Source: Treponema sp.
GTDB taxonomy: Bacteria; Spirochaetota; Spirochaetia; Treponematales; Treponemataceae
DNA: 7,536 nt
Direction: 5' to 3'
NCBI GenBank assembly: GCA_024691265.1
Contig: JAILNT010000010.1
Coordinates: forward strand, 1-7,536
A program made the translations under genes and the position numbers. This document shows, in pieces, positions 1 through 5,082 of this stretch. The stretch's first letter is position 1. Every line of letters starts with the position of its first letter. The notes beneath the pieces were generated by a model that ran no database searches, was not told the DNA's origin, and saw only the letters and a program-made list of their open reading frames with translations.

Positions 1-413
1 AAAGGCAGGGCTATAAGATTACCATCACTTTTAAAATAGACAGTTATAGCTGCGTCTATCATAGGAATAATTGCTGCTGAAATTAAAAATGTTGTTAGTA
101 ATTCTGGAATCTTATTTTTTTGATATAAAAAGCCTGATAGCAATGTTAAAAAGGCTGTTGTCAGGGCTGCTGCCAAAAAAGCTGTTAAAAGAGATAGTAT
201 CGCCATTAAGGTTGATGAATGCGGTAAAATATTTAAAAGTAAAGCTGTTATAAAACCTCCAGCGTATATTTGACCTTCTCCGCCTAGGTTCATTTTACCT
301 GCTAATAAGGCAAATATTGCTCCACAAGCCCCTATCATAAGAATTGTAGCACTATTAAGCATCGAGCCTAAATAATAAGGAGAAGAGAAGGCTCCTGTAA
401 AAAAATCTAGCAT
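1..413 (-). CDS. ABC transporter permease (BPD_transp_2 type), partial, C-terminal part beyond window
   Basis: Inner-membrane permease of the BMP-type ABC importer; 137 complete codons are visible and the gene runs off the left edge. The reading starts MLDFFTGAFSSPYYLG, continues through a hydrophobic helix, and then carries GKMNLGGEGQIYAGG at about residues 43-57. This matches the family motif (A/K)G-x-x-N-(I/L)-G-x-EGQ of the YufP/NupB and RbsC-like permeases. Further hydrophobic segments lie at about residues 57-70, 77-97 and 107-125. The start is ATG at 413-411: an in-frame TAA sits directly before it, and GGAGGGAGG (434-426) lies 12 bases upstream. The gene overlaps the ATPase stop by 7 bases (ATGCTAG), suggesting translational coupling. 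Related YufP-type permeases usually carry an extra N-terminal helix before the FxGxFxSPYYLG stretch, which is missing here. A second permease is expected beyond the window. Confidence 0.88.
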   Translation of the reverse strand, partial: MLDFFTGAFSSPYYLGSMLNSATILMIGACGAIFALLAGKMNLGGEGQIYAGGFITALLLNILPHSSTLMAILSLLTAFLAAALTTAFLTLLSGFLYQKNKIPELLTTFLISAAIIPMIDAAITVYFKSDGNLIALP

Positions 414-1831
414 TTAGATAAAAAACCTCCCTCCAAAATATATTTACTATCACAATATTTTTCTGGAAAATCTGTAGAAGTCAAAATCAAAATAGTTTTT
501 CCTTCATTTGCTATTTTTCTTAATCGCTTACACAATATATTTATACTTTGAGAATCCATTCCCTGGATTGGTTCACATAATATAAGTAAATTAGGATTTA
601 TAGAAAGTTCTCTTCCTAGTATAAGCCTTTGAAGCATGCCACCCGATAGGCTTGATACTTTATCTGTTATTTTACAGTCAATAGCTTCTTCTTTTATAAT
701 CCTTATAGCTTCATTGTTTCTGTTTTTATTTTTGCAATAAGCTGTTAAAAGTTCTTTTACTGTTAAATCAGGTGCAGAAGCTCTAAAAGCTTTATTAGAA
801 GCAACAATTGCCGTTTTATTTTTTCTCAACTGCTTTATATCAAAACTACTTGCTTTATAAGATTGTCCAAATAATTTTATAAGTCCTTTTATGCTTTTCC
901 TTTTTTCTCTATCAATAATTACAGCCATTCCCGTTATAATATCTTCAAGTGTTCCTAAACCACTTTCAGAAGTACCTTTTATTATTGTTATCTCATTAGA
1001 ACTTGCATTAAATGAAACTTTTTCTATGCTACTTCTATATTTTGGTCTATAACTTACATTTTCGCATTCAAAAACTATTTTGTTTTCTTTAGAGTTGCAA
1101 GCATTTATATTTATATCTTCATTGGAAAAATCAGAGTTTAATTCGGTTGTTTTTTCTATGCCAATAAAATTTCTATAATCATCAATATTTGAAAAATTAT
1201 TTTTTAACTTGCCTTTCTCTAAAATAGTAACTGTATCTGCATATAGAGAAGCTTCTTGGGGACTATGAGTTATAACAATTATATTGCATTTATCTTTTGC
1301 AAATATCTCTAGGTTGTTATATAAATTTTTTCTTTGAGTAATAGTTAATCTTGATGAAGGTTCATCTAAAATAAGAACTTCTGGCTTATGAATAAGAGAA
1401 GCTAGAAGAGAAGTATAAAATCTTTCATCGCCTCCAGCGTCTCTTATTTTCTTTTTCATGGAAATATTTATATTCCATTTATCACAAATTTCTTTTATAG
1501 CTTTTTTTTGCAATTTTCGCTTTTCAGCTCCAAGCAAAATATTTTCTTCTATGGACAAGGATTCCACAAGTAAAGGTCTTTGACGAACTATGAAAATTCC
1601 TTTTGAAGACGCTTCTCTATTATTCTTTATAGATACTTCTTTTCCATCTAAAAAAATACTGCCGTTTGTAGCCTTTCCATCTCCACAAATAATAGAAGAT
1701 AAAGTCGATTTTCCAGCTCCATTTTCACCTAATAGAGCATGAATCTTGCCCTCTGTAAATTTTATAGATATATTATCGAGAGCAAGTTTAGAGCCGAATT
1801 GCTTTGTTATATTTTGTATTTCTACCTGCAT
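407..1831 (-). CDS. ABC transporter ATP-binding protein with two nucleotide-binding domains (BMP/sugar-type importer)
   Basis: Cytoplasmic motor of the importer, 474 aa with tandem ABC domains as in RbsA, YufO and NupA (usually about 500 aa). Domain 1 (about 1-225) has Walker A GENGAGKST (35-43), Q-loop Gln84, Walker B LILDEP (153-158) and H-loop His189. Its signature is eroded: the position expected to read LSxGxQQR reads DAGGDERF (131-138). Domain 2 (about 250-474) is the mirror image. Its Walker A is degenerate, GTSESGLGT (286-294), with no GK(S/T); its Walker B reads LILCEP (416-421) with Cys for the Asp; and no H-loop His is seen in ILTSTDFPE. But its signature LSGGMLQR (395-402) is canonical. 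Loss of the second Walker A is normal in this family; loss of the first signature is not. The ATG lies 3 bases after the lipoprotein stop, with no strong ribosome-binding site, so translation is probably coupled. Riboflavin-transporter RfuB is a possible identity. Confidence 0.93.
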   Translation of the reverse strand: MQVEIQNITKQFGSKLALDNISIKFTEGKIHALLGENGAGKSTLSSIICGDGKATNGSIFLDGKEVSIKNNREASSKGIFIVRQRPLLVESLSIEENILLGAEKRKLQKKAIKEICDKWNINISMKKKIRDAGGDERFYTSLLASLIHKPEVLILDEPSSRLTITQRKNLYNNLEIFAKDKCNIIVITHSPQEASLYADTVTILEKGKLKNNFSNIDDYRNFIGIEKTTELNSDFSNEDININACNSKENKIVFECENVSYRPKYRSSIEKVSFNASSNEITIIKGTSESGLGTLEDIITGMAVIIDREKRKSIKGLIKLFGQSYKASSFDIKQLRKNKTAIVASNKAFRASAPDLTVKELLTAYCKNKNRNNEAIRIIKEEAIDCKITDKVSSLSGGMLQRLILGRELSINPNLLILCEPIQGMDSQSINILCKRLRKIANEGKTILILTSTDFPEKYCDSKYILEGGFLSKC

Positions 1832-1834
1832 TTA

Positions 1835-2851
1835 TTAAAGCTTTAATTCTCCACTTTTAAGCTTGTCATAAACATTTTTTACTGCATTTCTAACATCTTC
1901 AGGAACATTCTTTATATAAAGTTCATCATCTTGAATAAATTCTATGCAGCCATCAGATATACCAACAGTTGTAGTTTTTCCGAATACAGTTTTACCCTCA
2001 AGATAATCTTTTGTAACTTCTTCTGAAACTTTTTCCTGTTCTACCATAGCACTTGATATGATAGTTCCCATAGCCTTTGAGAAACCATTTTCATCAAACC
2101 AATTAAGTTTTATTCCCTGTTCTATAGCAGCAGAAATTACTCCTTGAGAAGCTCCACCACAAATTGGAAGAATAACGTCTACACCTGATTGAACCATGGC
2201 TTTAGTAAGTTCTGCACCCTTAGAAGCATCATACCAGTTTCCAACGATTCTAAAGTCTGTACTAGTTCCCGCTACAGCATCTGCTCCGCCTTTCTGATAA
2301 AAAGGATAAAGTATATTGTTCATAACAGGATATTCTTGAGCGGCTATAAGACCTATTTTATGATTCTTAGACATTAAAGCTGCAATATAGCCTGAAATAT
2401 AAGCCTGAGCTTTTTGGTCATAACTTACGGCTGCAACTGCAGGGTTACCATTAGCAGCTGCATCAAGAAGAATAAATTTCATTTCTGGAAATTGCTTTGT
2501 AACATCTTCTACAAGTTCAGGGAGAGAAGGATTTGATGATATTATAACATCATATTTTCCTGTAGCTGCTAAAGCTATTATTTTTGTCTGCCATTCTGCC
2601 TGGTTGGTGCCAGCTTCATGTATATTTACTTCAGCCTTTGTAGTTGCATTTTGATTATACGATTCAACAGCTTTTTGTACACCTTTTGCAAGATTTGCAT
2701 AAATAGGGGAATCTGCCATTATACCCGGTATGAAAACAGCTATTGATTTCCTTTCTGTTTTATTTTCTTTGCTAGAACAAGATGATAATAAAGGAAATGC
2801 TATTATAGCCATTGTTATAGCGATTAAAGCTTTATGAATATATTTTCTCAT
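1835..2851 (-). CDS. BMP/PnrA-family substrate-binding lipoprotein (RfuA-like candidate)
   Basis: Membrane-anchored solute receptor of the ABC importer, 338 aa. The N-terminus has basic residues, a hydrophobic stretch (8-22) and lipobox LSSC, with Cys25 as the predicted lipidated residue. The rest is a type-I periplasmic-binding fold of the BMP family: FIPGIMADSPIY (40-51), YDVIISSNPSLPELV (100-114), YISGYIAALMSKNHKIGLI (151-169), YDASKGAELTKAMVQSGVDVI (207-227, ends overlapping the core) and ICGGASQGV (230-238). The ATG at 2851 is preferred over the upstream TTG at 2869 because AGGAG (2864-2860) sits 8 bases before it and the signal peptide then starts in the usual way. The family binds purine nucleosides (PnrA/TmpC, BmpA) or riboflavin (treponemal RfuA). 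Here the usual DxSF motif near residue 47 is altered, and WFDENG (251-256) and EYPVMNN (173-179) recall RfuA. That assignment is from memory, so the substrate is left open. Confidence 0.92.
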   Translation of the reverse strand: MRKYIHKALIAITMAIIAFPLLSSCSSKENKTERKSIAVFIPGIMADSPIYANLAKGVQKAVESYNQNATTKAEVNIHEAGTNQAEWQTKIIALAATGKYDVIISSNPSLPELVEDVTKQFPEMKFILLDAAANGNPAVAAVSYDQKAQAYISGYIAALMSKNHKIGLIAAQEYPVMNNILYPFYQKGGADAVAGTSTDFRIVGNWYDASKGAELTKAMVQSGVDVILPICGGASQGVISAAIEQGIKLNWFDENGFSKAMGTIISSAMVEQEKVSEEVTKDYLEGKTVFGKTTTVGISDGCIEFIQDDELYIKNVPEDVRNAVKNVYDKLKSGELKL

Positions 2852-2859
2852 GATAATTT

Positions 2860-2864
2860 CTCCT
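2860..2864 (-). promoter_or_regulatory. Ribosome-binding site that fixes the lipoprotein start
   Basis: AGGAG read on the minus strand, 8 bases before the ATG at 2851. The alternative TTG start at 2869 lies upstream of this site and has no such sequence before it, so the shorter protein with the normal lipoprotein signal peptide is preferred. Confidence 0.85.
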
Positions 2865-2895
2865 GACAATATTCACTTAAAAGTAAAAAAAAATC

Positions 2896-2908
2896 TAAAG
2901 CTTCTTTA
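2896..2908. promoter_or_regulatory. Short inverted repeat at the predicted start of transcription of the transporter genes
   Basis: TAAAG-CTT-CTTTA: 5-base arms with a 3-base centre, spanning from the last base of the -10 box through the predicted start point. The placement would suit a repressor site, and the 5-3-5 layout equals that of the repeat in front of marR, but the base sequence differs. In AT-rich DNA a repeat this short may be chance. Confidence 0.25.
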
Positions 2909-2936
2909 ATATAGTTTTATATAAAAATAATGTCAA
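2908..2936 (-). promoter_or_regulatory. Sigma-70-type promoter for the lipoprotein/ABC genes
   Basis: On the minus strand there is a perfect -35 box TTGACA (2936-2931), a 17-base spacer and a -10 box TATATT (2913-2908). Transcription would start near 2901, giving a leader of about 50 bases, too short for an FMN riboswitch. The -35 box contains the marR stop codon (TGA, 2935-2933), so this is an internal promoter sitting at the end of marR. It would let the transporter genes be expressed apart from marR. Confidence 0.8.
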
Positions 2937-3364
2937 GAAAAATTGTTCGCAATTTTATTGAGTAATTCAGTTAATTTGTTTTTATCGTCTTCTGAAAATC
3001 CTGTAAAACATTTTTTTAGTAATTCTTCTGATAGTGTTTGTGTACTTTCTGTATATTCTTTCCCTTTTTCAGAAAGCTTTATATATTTCACTCTTTTATC
3101 GTTTTTAGCATCTTCTTCTTCTACGAGATTTAATTTTTTTAATTTCTTTATTAAAACTGTTGTTGTAGATTTATCTCTGTTTATGCGTTTAGCTATTTCC
3201 GACATAGCCATTTTATCAGTATTTGACAGCTGAAATAAAATAAAACCGTGTGAAGAAGCCAAATCTGGAAGTCCTTTTGCTGAAAGTTTTTCTGTAAGAA
3301 AATCTGCTGTCAATGAATGAATGTGTGAAATTAAAGATATGGCTGTTGAATTATTATATTGCAT
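2933..3364 (-). CDS. MarR-family winged-helix transcriptional regulator
   Basis: DNA-binding regulator of 143 aa, the usual MarR size, acting as a dimer. The N-terminal helix (about 5-30) and the C-terminal helices (about 104-143) form the dimer part. The winged helix-turn-helix covers about 37-101, with MSEIAKRINRDKSTTT (54-69) leading into the recognition helix (about 64-78) and the wing holding the family mark DKR (89-91) before the YIKLSEKGK strand. It is the first gene of the leftward transporter operon, so it most likely controls that operon, itself and perhaps the divergent membrane-protein gene; direct repression is the family default, but the effector is unknown. The ATG at 3364 is the first standard start after an in-frame stop and has no ribosome-binding site. 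An extended -10 box lies only 6 bases before it, so the mRNA appears leaderless. The only Cys is Cys114, in the C-terminal helical part, so an OhrR-type N-terminal redox switch is unlikely. Confidence 0.93.
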   Translation of the reverse strand: MQYNNSTAISLISHIHSLTADFLTEKLSAKGLPDLASSHGFILFQLSNTDKMAMSEIAKRINRDKSTTTVLIKKLKKLNLVEEEDAKNDKRVKYIKLSEKGKEYTESTQTLSEELLKKCFTGFSEDDKNKLTELLNKIANNFS

Positions 3365-3370
3365 TTTCTT

Positions 3371-3379
3371 ATTATACCA
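3371..3379 (-). promoter_or_regulatory. Extended -10 promoter element of marR
   Basis: The minus strand reads TGGTATAAT, a perfect extended -10 (TGnTATAAT). With a 17-base spacer the -35 position reads AGTCAA (3399-3394), a poor match, which is normal for extended -10 promoters. Only 6 bases separate TATAAT from the marR ATG, so transcription should start at or within a base or two of the A of ATG, giving a leaderless mRNA. Confidence 0.72.
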
Positions 3380-3393
3380 TTTTAATGTTTATG

Positions 3394-3422
3394 TTGACTA
3401 TAACGTTTGGAACGTATAGATT
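3394..3422 (+). promoter_or_regulatory. Candidate promoter of the divergent membrane-protein gene
   Basis: TTGACT (3394-3399), a 17-base spacer and TAGATT (3417-3422); a 15-base spacer to TATAGA (3415-3420) is the other reading. Transcription would start near 3429-3430, exactly where the preferred ATG lies, so this mRNA too may be leaderless. The -35 box occupies the same bases as the -35 position of marR on the other strand. An alternative pair TTGAAT (3346-3351), 18 bases, TATTAT (3370-3375) would serve the upstream ATG at 3385. Confidence 0.42.
3398..3419. promoter_or_regulatory. Candidate MarR operator: interrupted inverted repeat between divergent promoters
   Basis: CTAT-A-ACGTT-TGG-AACGT-ATAG: the arms CTAT/ATAG and ACGTT/AACGT pair, with one unpaired A in the left arm and a 3-base centre. 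It is 22 bases long, within the usual size of MarR sites. It lies just upstream of the marR -10 element and inside the candidate promoter of the divergent gene, so a bound dimer could block both. The pairing is read directly from the sequence; the role is inferred. Confidence 0.5.
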
Positions 3423-3429
3423 TAACTTT

Positions 3430-4227
3430 ATGATAGGCTTTGTATTAAAAAAGAATTTTTGTGACGGCTGGGATAATTTATTATCACTTGTTGTCCCTAA
3501 TGTTTTTATGGTTATTATAGGTTTAGGCTTGTGGATTATGATGGGAACCTTAGGTTCTTTTGACAATGTGATAGTATCTTTACTTGCCTTTATTCTTTCA
3601 TTTGGCATTATGATGATATTTGTTTTTGCATATAGCGATAATGCTGTGCATATAGCAAATTTTGGTATGGGTCCTATAAAAAATTATTTTTCAAATATAA
3701 TCCCTTCTGTAAAAGATGGATTTTTATTTGGTGCAATTTGTGGAGTTGTAGCCTGTTTATCTTCTGTTGGGCTTCCTTATTATATACACCTATTTAGTGA
3801 GGGAACTACAATTGCTATTTTGTTTGCTGCCTGTGTTTTCTGGGTTACTCTTGTTGCAATACTTTCTTTACAGTGGTTTATTCCTATAAGGGCAATAATG
3901 AAAAATGATTTTAAGAAATGCTTGAAAAAGTGTTTTATTATTTTCTTTGATAACCCTGGAATATCATTATTCATGGCTATATATCATATTTTCCTTGCTG
4001 CAATTTCTATTTTTCTTCTTGGTTGTGCCCCAGGCTTTACAGGTATACTTCTTTCTTTAACAAATACATTTAGAATATTGCTTTATAAATATGACTGGCT
4101 TGAAGAGCATACTGAATATTCTAATAAAATAAGGGTAAAGATTCCATGGGACGAACTTATAGCAGAAGATAAAGAAACTTTAGGTCCTAGAACTTTCCGC
4201 TCATTCCTTTTCCCTTGGAAAGATTAG
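3430..4227 (+). CDS. Multi-pass inner-membrane protein of unknown function (DUF624/YesL-like architecture)
   Basis: Predicted integral membrane protein of 265 aa with about five hydrophobic segments at residues 17-38, 46-67, 97-118, 126-147 and 178-210, and a charged C-terminal tail of about 45 aa ending FLFPWKD. The amphipathic N-terminus (FVLKKNFCDGWDNL), the central PIRAIMKNDFKKCLKKC segment and the last helices recall DUF624/YesL-type proteins, but this is a resemblance, not an identification. The start is uncertain. ATG at 3430 is preferred because it gives the short N-terminus expected for such proteins and fits a promoter just upstream; ATG at 3385 or 3391 would add 15 or 13 residues. 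A start before 3364 would run through marR and is unlikely. No ribosome-binding site precedes any of these. It is transcribed away from marR and ends at a terminator shared with the convergent ATPase gene. Possible control by MarR is inferred from the shared promoter region. Confidence 0.83.
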   Translation: MIGFVLKKNFCDGWDNLLSLVVPNVFMVIIGLGLWIMMGTLGSFDNVIVSLLAFILSFGIMMIFVFAYSDNAVHIANFGMGPIKNYFSNIIPSVKDGFLFGAICGVVACLSSVGLPYYIHLFSEGTTIAILFAACVFWVTLVAILSLQWFIPIRAIMKNDFKKCLKKCFIIFFDNPGISLFMAIYHIFLAAISIFLLGCAPGFTGILLSLTNTFRILLYKYDWLEEHTEYSNKIRVKIPWDELIAEDKETLGPRTFRSFLFPWKD

Positions 4228-4229
4228 AT

Positions 4230-4242
4230 TATATATATATAT
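4230..4242. repeat. Short TA dinucleotide run
   Basis: TATATATATATAT directly after the stop codon of the membrane-protein gene and before the shared terminator. It is a short simple repeat that could vary in length between strains; no function is evident. Confidence 0.6.
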
Positions 4243-4250
4243 TGATAAAA

Positions 4251-4287
4251 GAAAAGGCTTGAACTCTTTTGGAGTCCAAGCCTTTTC
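4251..4287. terminator. Bidirectional intrinsic terminator between convergent genes
   Basis: The arms GAAAAGGCTTG (4251-4261) and CAAGCCTTTTC (4277-4287) pair perfectly over 11 bases. After one A/C mismatch the stem goes on with ACTC/GAGT, closing a TTTTG loop. The A-rich and T-rich ends give a U-tract in both directions, so it can end the rightward membrane-protein transcript (23 bases after its stop) and the leftward ATPase transcript (19 bases after its stop). Confidence 0.92.
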
Positions 4288-4306
4288 AATTTATAGCTTT
4301 ATGCTA

Positions 4307-4981
4307 TTATTTCTCTGTAATGAGAAGTGTTTTGCTGTCAAGCTTGAGGTTAGAAGTAATATCCTTCTTTCCACGAATGCTTAAAAGCTGCACTTGAACT
4401 CCATCGTTGCGAGCTGCAAGATGAACTACTGCTTGGAACAAAGGAGCTAATGTGTCTGGAACTGAATCCGACAAATCATCACCTTCTGAAGAAGCACTCA
4501 TCCAGACTGTAACATTTGCTTCTTTTGCGAATGCAGCAACTGCTTTAAGGTCATCTTCCGACACTGTAGAAAGATTTACTCCGTCAATTACTACTCCAGC
4601 AAGAGAAATTCCGCTAGATACAAAAGCTTTTAATGTTACAACTACTTTTGACAAAGAAAAGTTGTCCTGGCTAAAGTTCAAGATAGTACGCTTACGCATA
4701 ATCTGTTCTTTAAGCTCTGCAGCATTTCCAAGATTTCTTTTCTTAGCTATTTCGGTGAAGATTCCATCATACCATGAAATTACATTTGTAGATTTCTGGT
4801 CGAAGGAAACATGAATCAGCTGCTTGTCAGCAAGCAGAGTGTCCATTCCGAACTGAACTAAGACGGATGTCTTTCCCAGTCCTTTTTTAGATGTTACGAG
4901 TCCAACTTCACCTGCTTTGAGTCCACCTTCAGATGCTTTATCAAAAAGACGAATTGGGCTGCGGTCTAAAAGTTCTGCCAT
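4307..4981 (-). CDS. Small RecA/KaiC-like P-loop ATPase, function unknown
   Basis: Cytoplasmic protein of 224 aa consisting of little more than one RecA-type core. The Walker A region is SKKGLGKTS (31-39), with Ser where the family has Gly/Ala in first place. Walker B is GVVIDG (129-134) with Asp133. After strand 2, HVSFDQKS (57-64) occupies the place where DnaB and KaiC relatives read SxE, so the presumed catalytic Glu is an Asp (Asp61). VWMSAS lies where the sensor strand is expected, and the C-terminal strands (VQLLSIRGKKD) fit the fold. There is no N-terminal DNA-binding domain and no second ATPase domain. ATG at 4981 is chosen over an upstream start at 5041 because GGAGGAG (4994-4988) stands 6 bases before it and the longer N-terminus would be read from the fusA terminator. 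It lies 101 bases downstream of fusA in the same direction; no convincing promoter of its own was found. DNA repair, signalling or assembly roles are all possible. Confidence 0.88.
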   Translation of the reverse strand: MAELLDRSPIRLFDKASEGGLKAGEVGLVTSKKGLGKTSVLVQFGMDTLLADKQLIHVSFDQKSTNVISWYDGIFTEIAKKRNLGNAAELKEQIMRKRTILNFSQDNFSLSKVVVTLKAFVSSGISLAGVVIDGVNLSTVSEDDLKAVAAFAKEANVTVWMSASSEGDDLSDSVPDTLAPLFQAVVHLAARNDGVQVQLLSIRGKKDITSNLKLDSKTLLITEK

Positions 4982-4987
4982 GTTTAT

Positions 4988-4994
4988 CTCCTCC
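4988..4994 (-). promoter_or_regulatory. Ribosome-binding site deciding the start of the RecA-like ATPase
   Basis: GGAGGAG on the minus strand, 6 bases before the ATG at 4981. It is the strongest ribosome-binding site in the window and rules out the longer reading from 5041. Confidence 0.88.
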
Positions 4995-5021
4995 GTTGTG
5001 TAAATAATAGATAAAATAAAA

Positions 5022-5065
5022 AAAACAACCGGTTTGAACACTAAAGTGTCTTAACCGATTGTTTT
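5022..5065 (-). terminator. Intrinsic terminator of fusA
   Basis: Read on the minus strand, AAAACAATCGGTT (5065-5053) pairs with AACCGGTTGTTTT (5034-5022), including one U-G pair. A small internal bulge follows, then ACAC/GTGT closing a TTTA loop. The stem is followed by a run of T (TTTTTTTTATTTTAT). The U-G pair would be a C-A mismatch on the other strand, so the hairpin is suited to leftward transcripts. It begins 17 bases after the fusA stop and ends about 40 bases before the next gene. Confidence 0.88.
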
Positions 5066-5082
5066 CTTTAAGCCTTAATTAT

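Noticed and set aside
71..253. Rightward 60-codon open frame
   Set aside because: It lies antisense to the permease, which has clear family motifs; no ribosome-binding site and a low-complexity Leu/Lys translation.
1834..1847. Perfect 14-base palindrome ATTAAAGCTTTAAT at the lipoprotein/ATPase junction
   Set aside because: It has no loop, lies mostly in the last codons of the lipoprotein gene and is made of common AT-rich words; chance is the simplest explanation.
2866..2932. Possible FMN or purine riboswitch before the lipoprotein gene
   Set aside because: The leader is too short and shows none of the conserved stems; only a promoter, a small inverted repeat and a poly-T stretch are seen.
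3313..3429. Longer start of the membrane-protein gene running back through marR
   Set aside because: It would overlap the marR start and both promoters, and the extra residues do not resemble the conserved N-terminus; starts at 3385 or 3391 remain possible.
4982..5041. 20-residue N-terminal extension of the RecA-like ATPase
   Set aside because: The strong ribosome-binding site directly before 4981 and the location of the extension in the fusA terminator make it non-coding.
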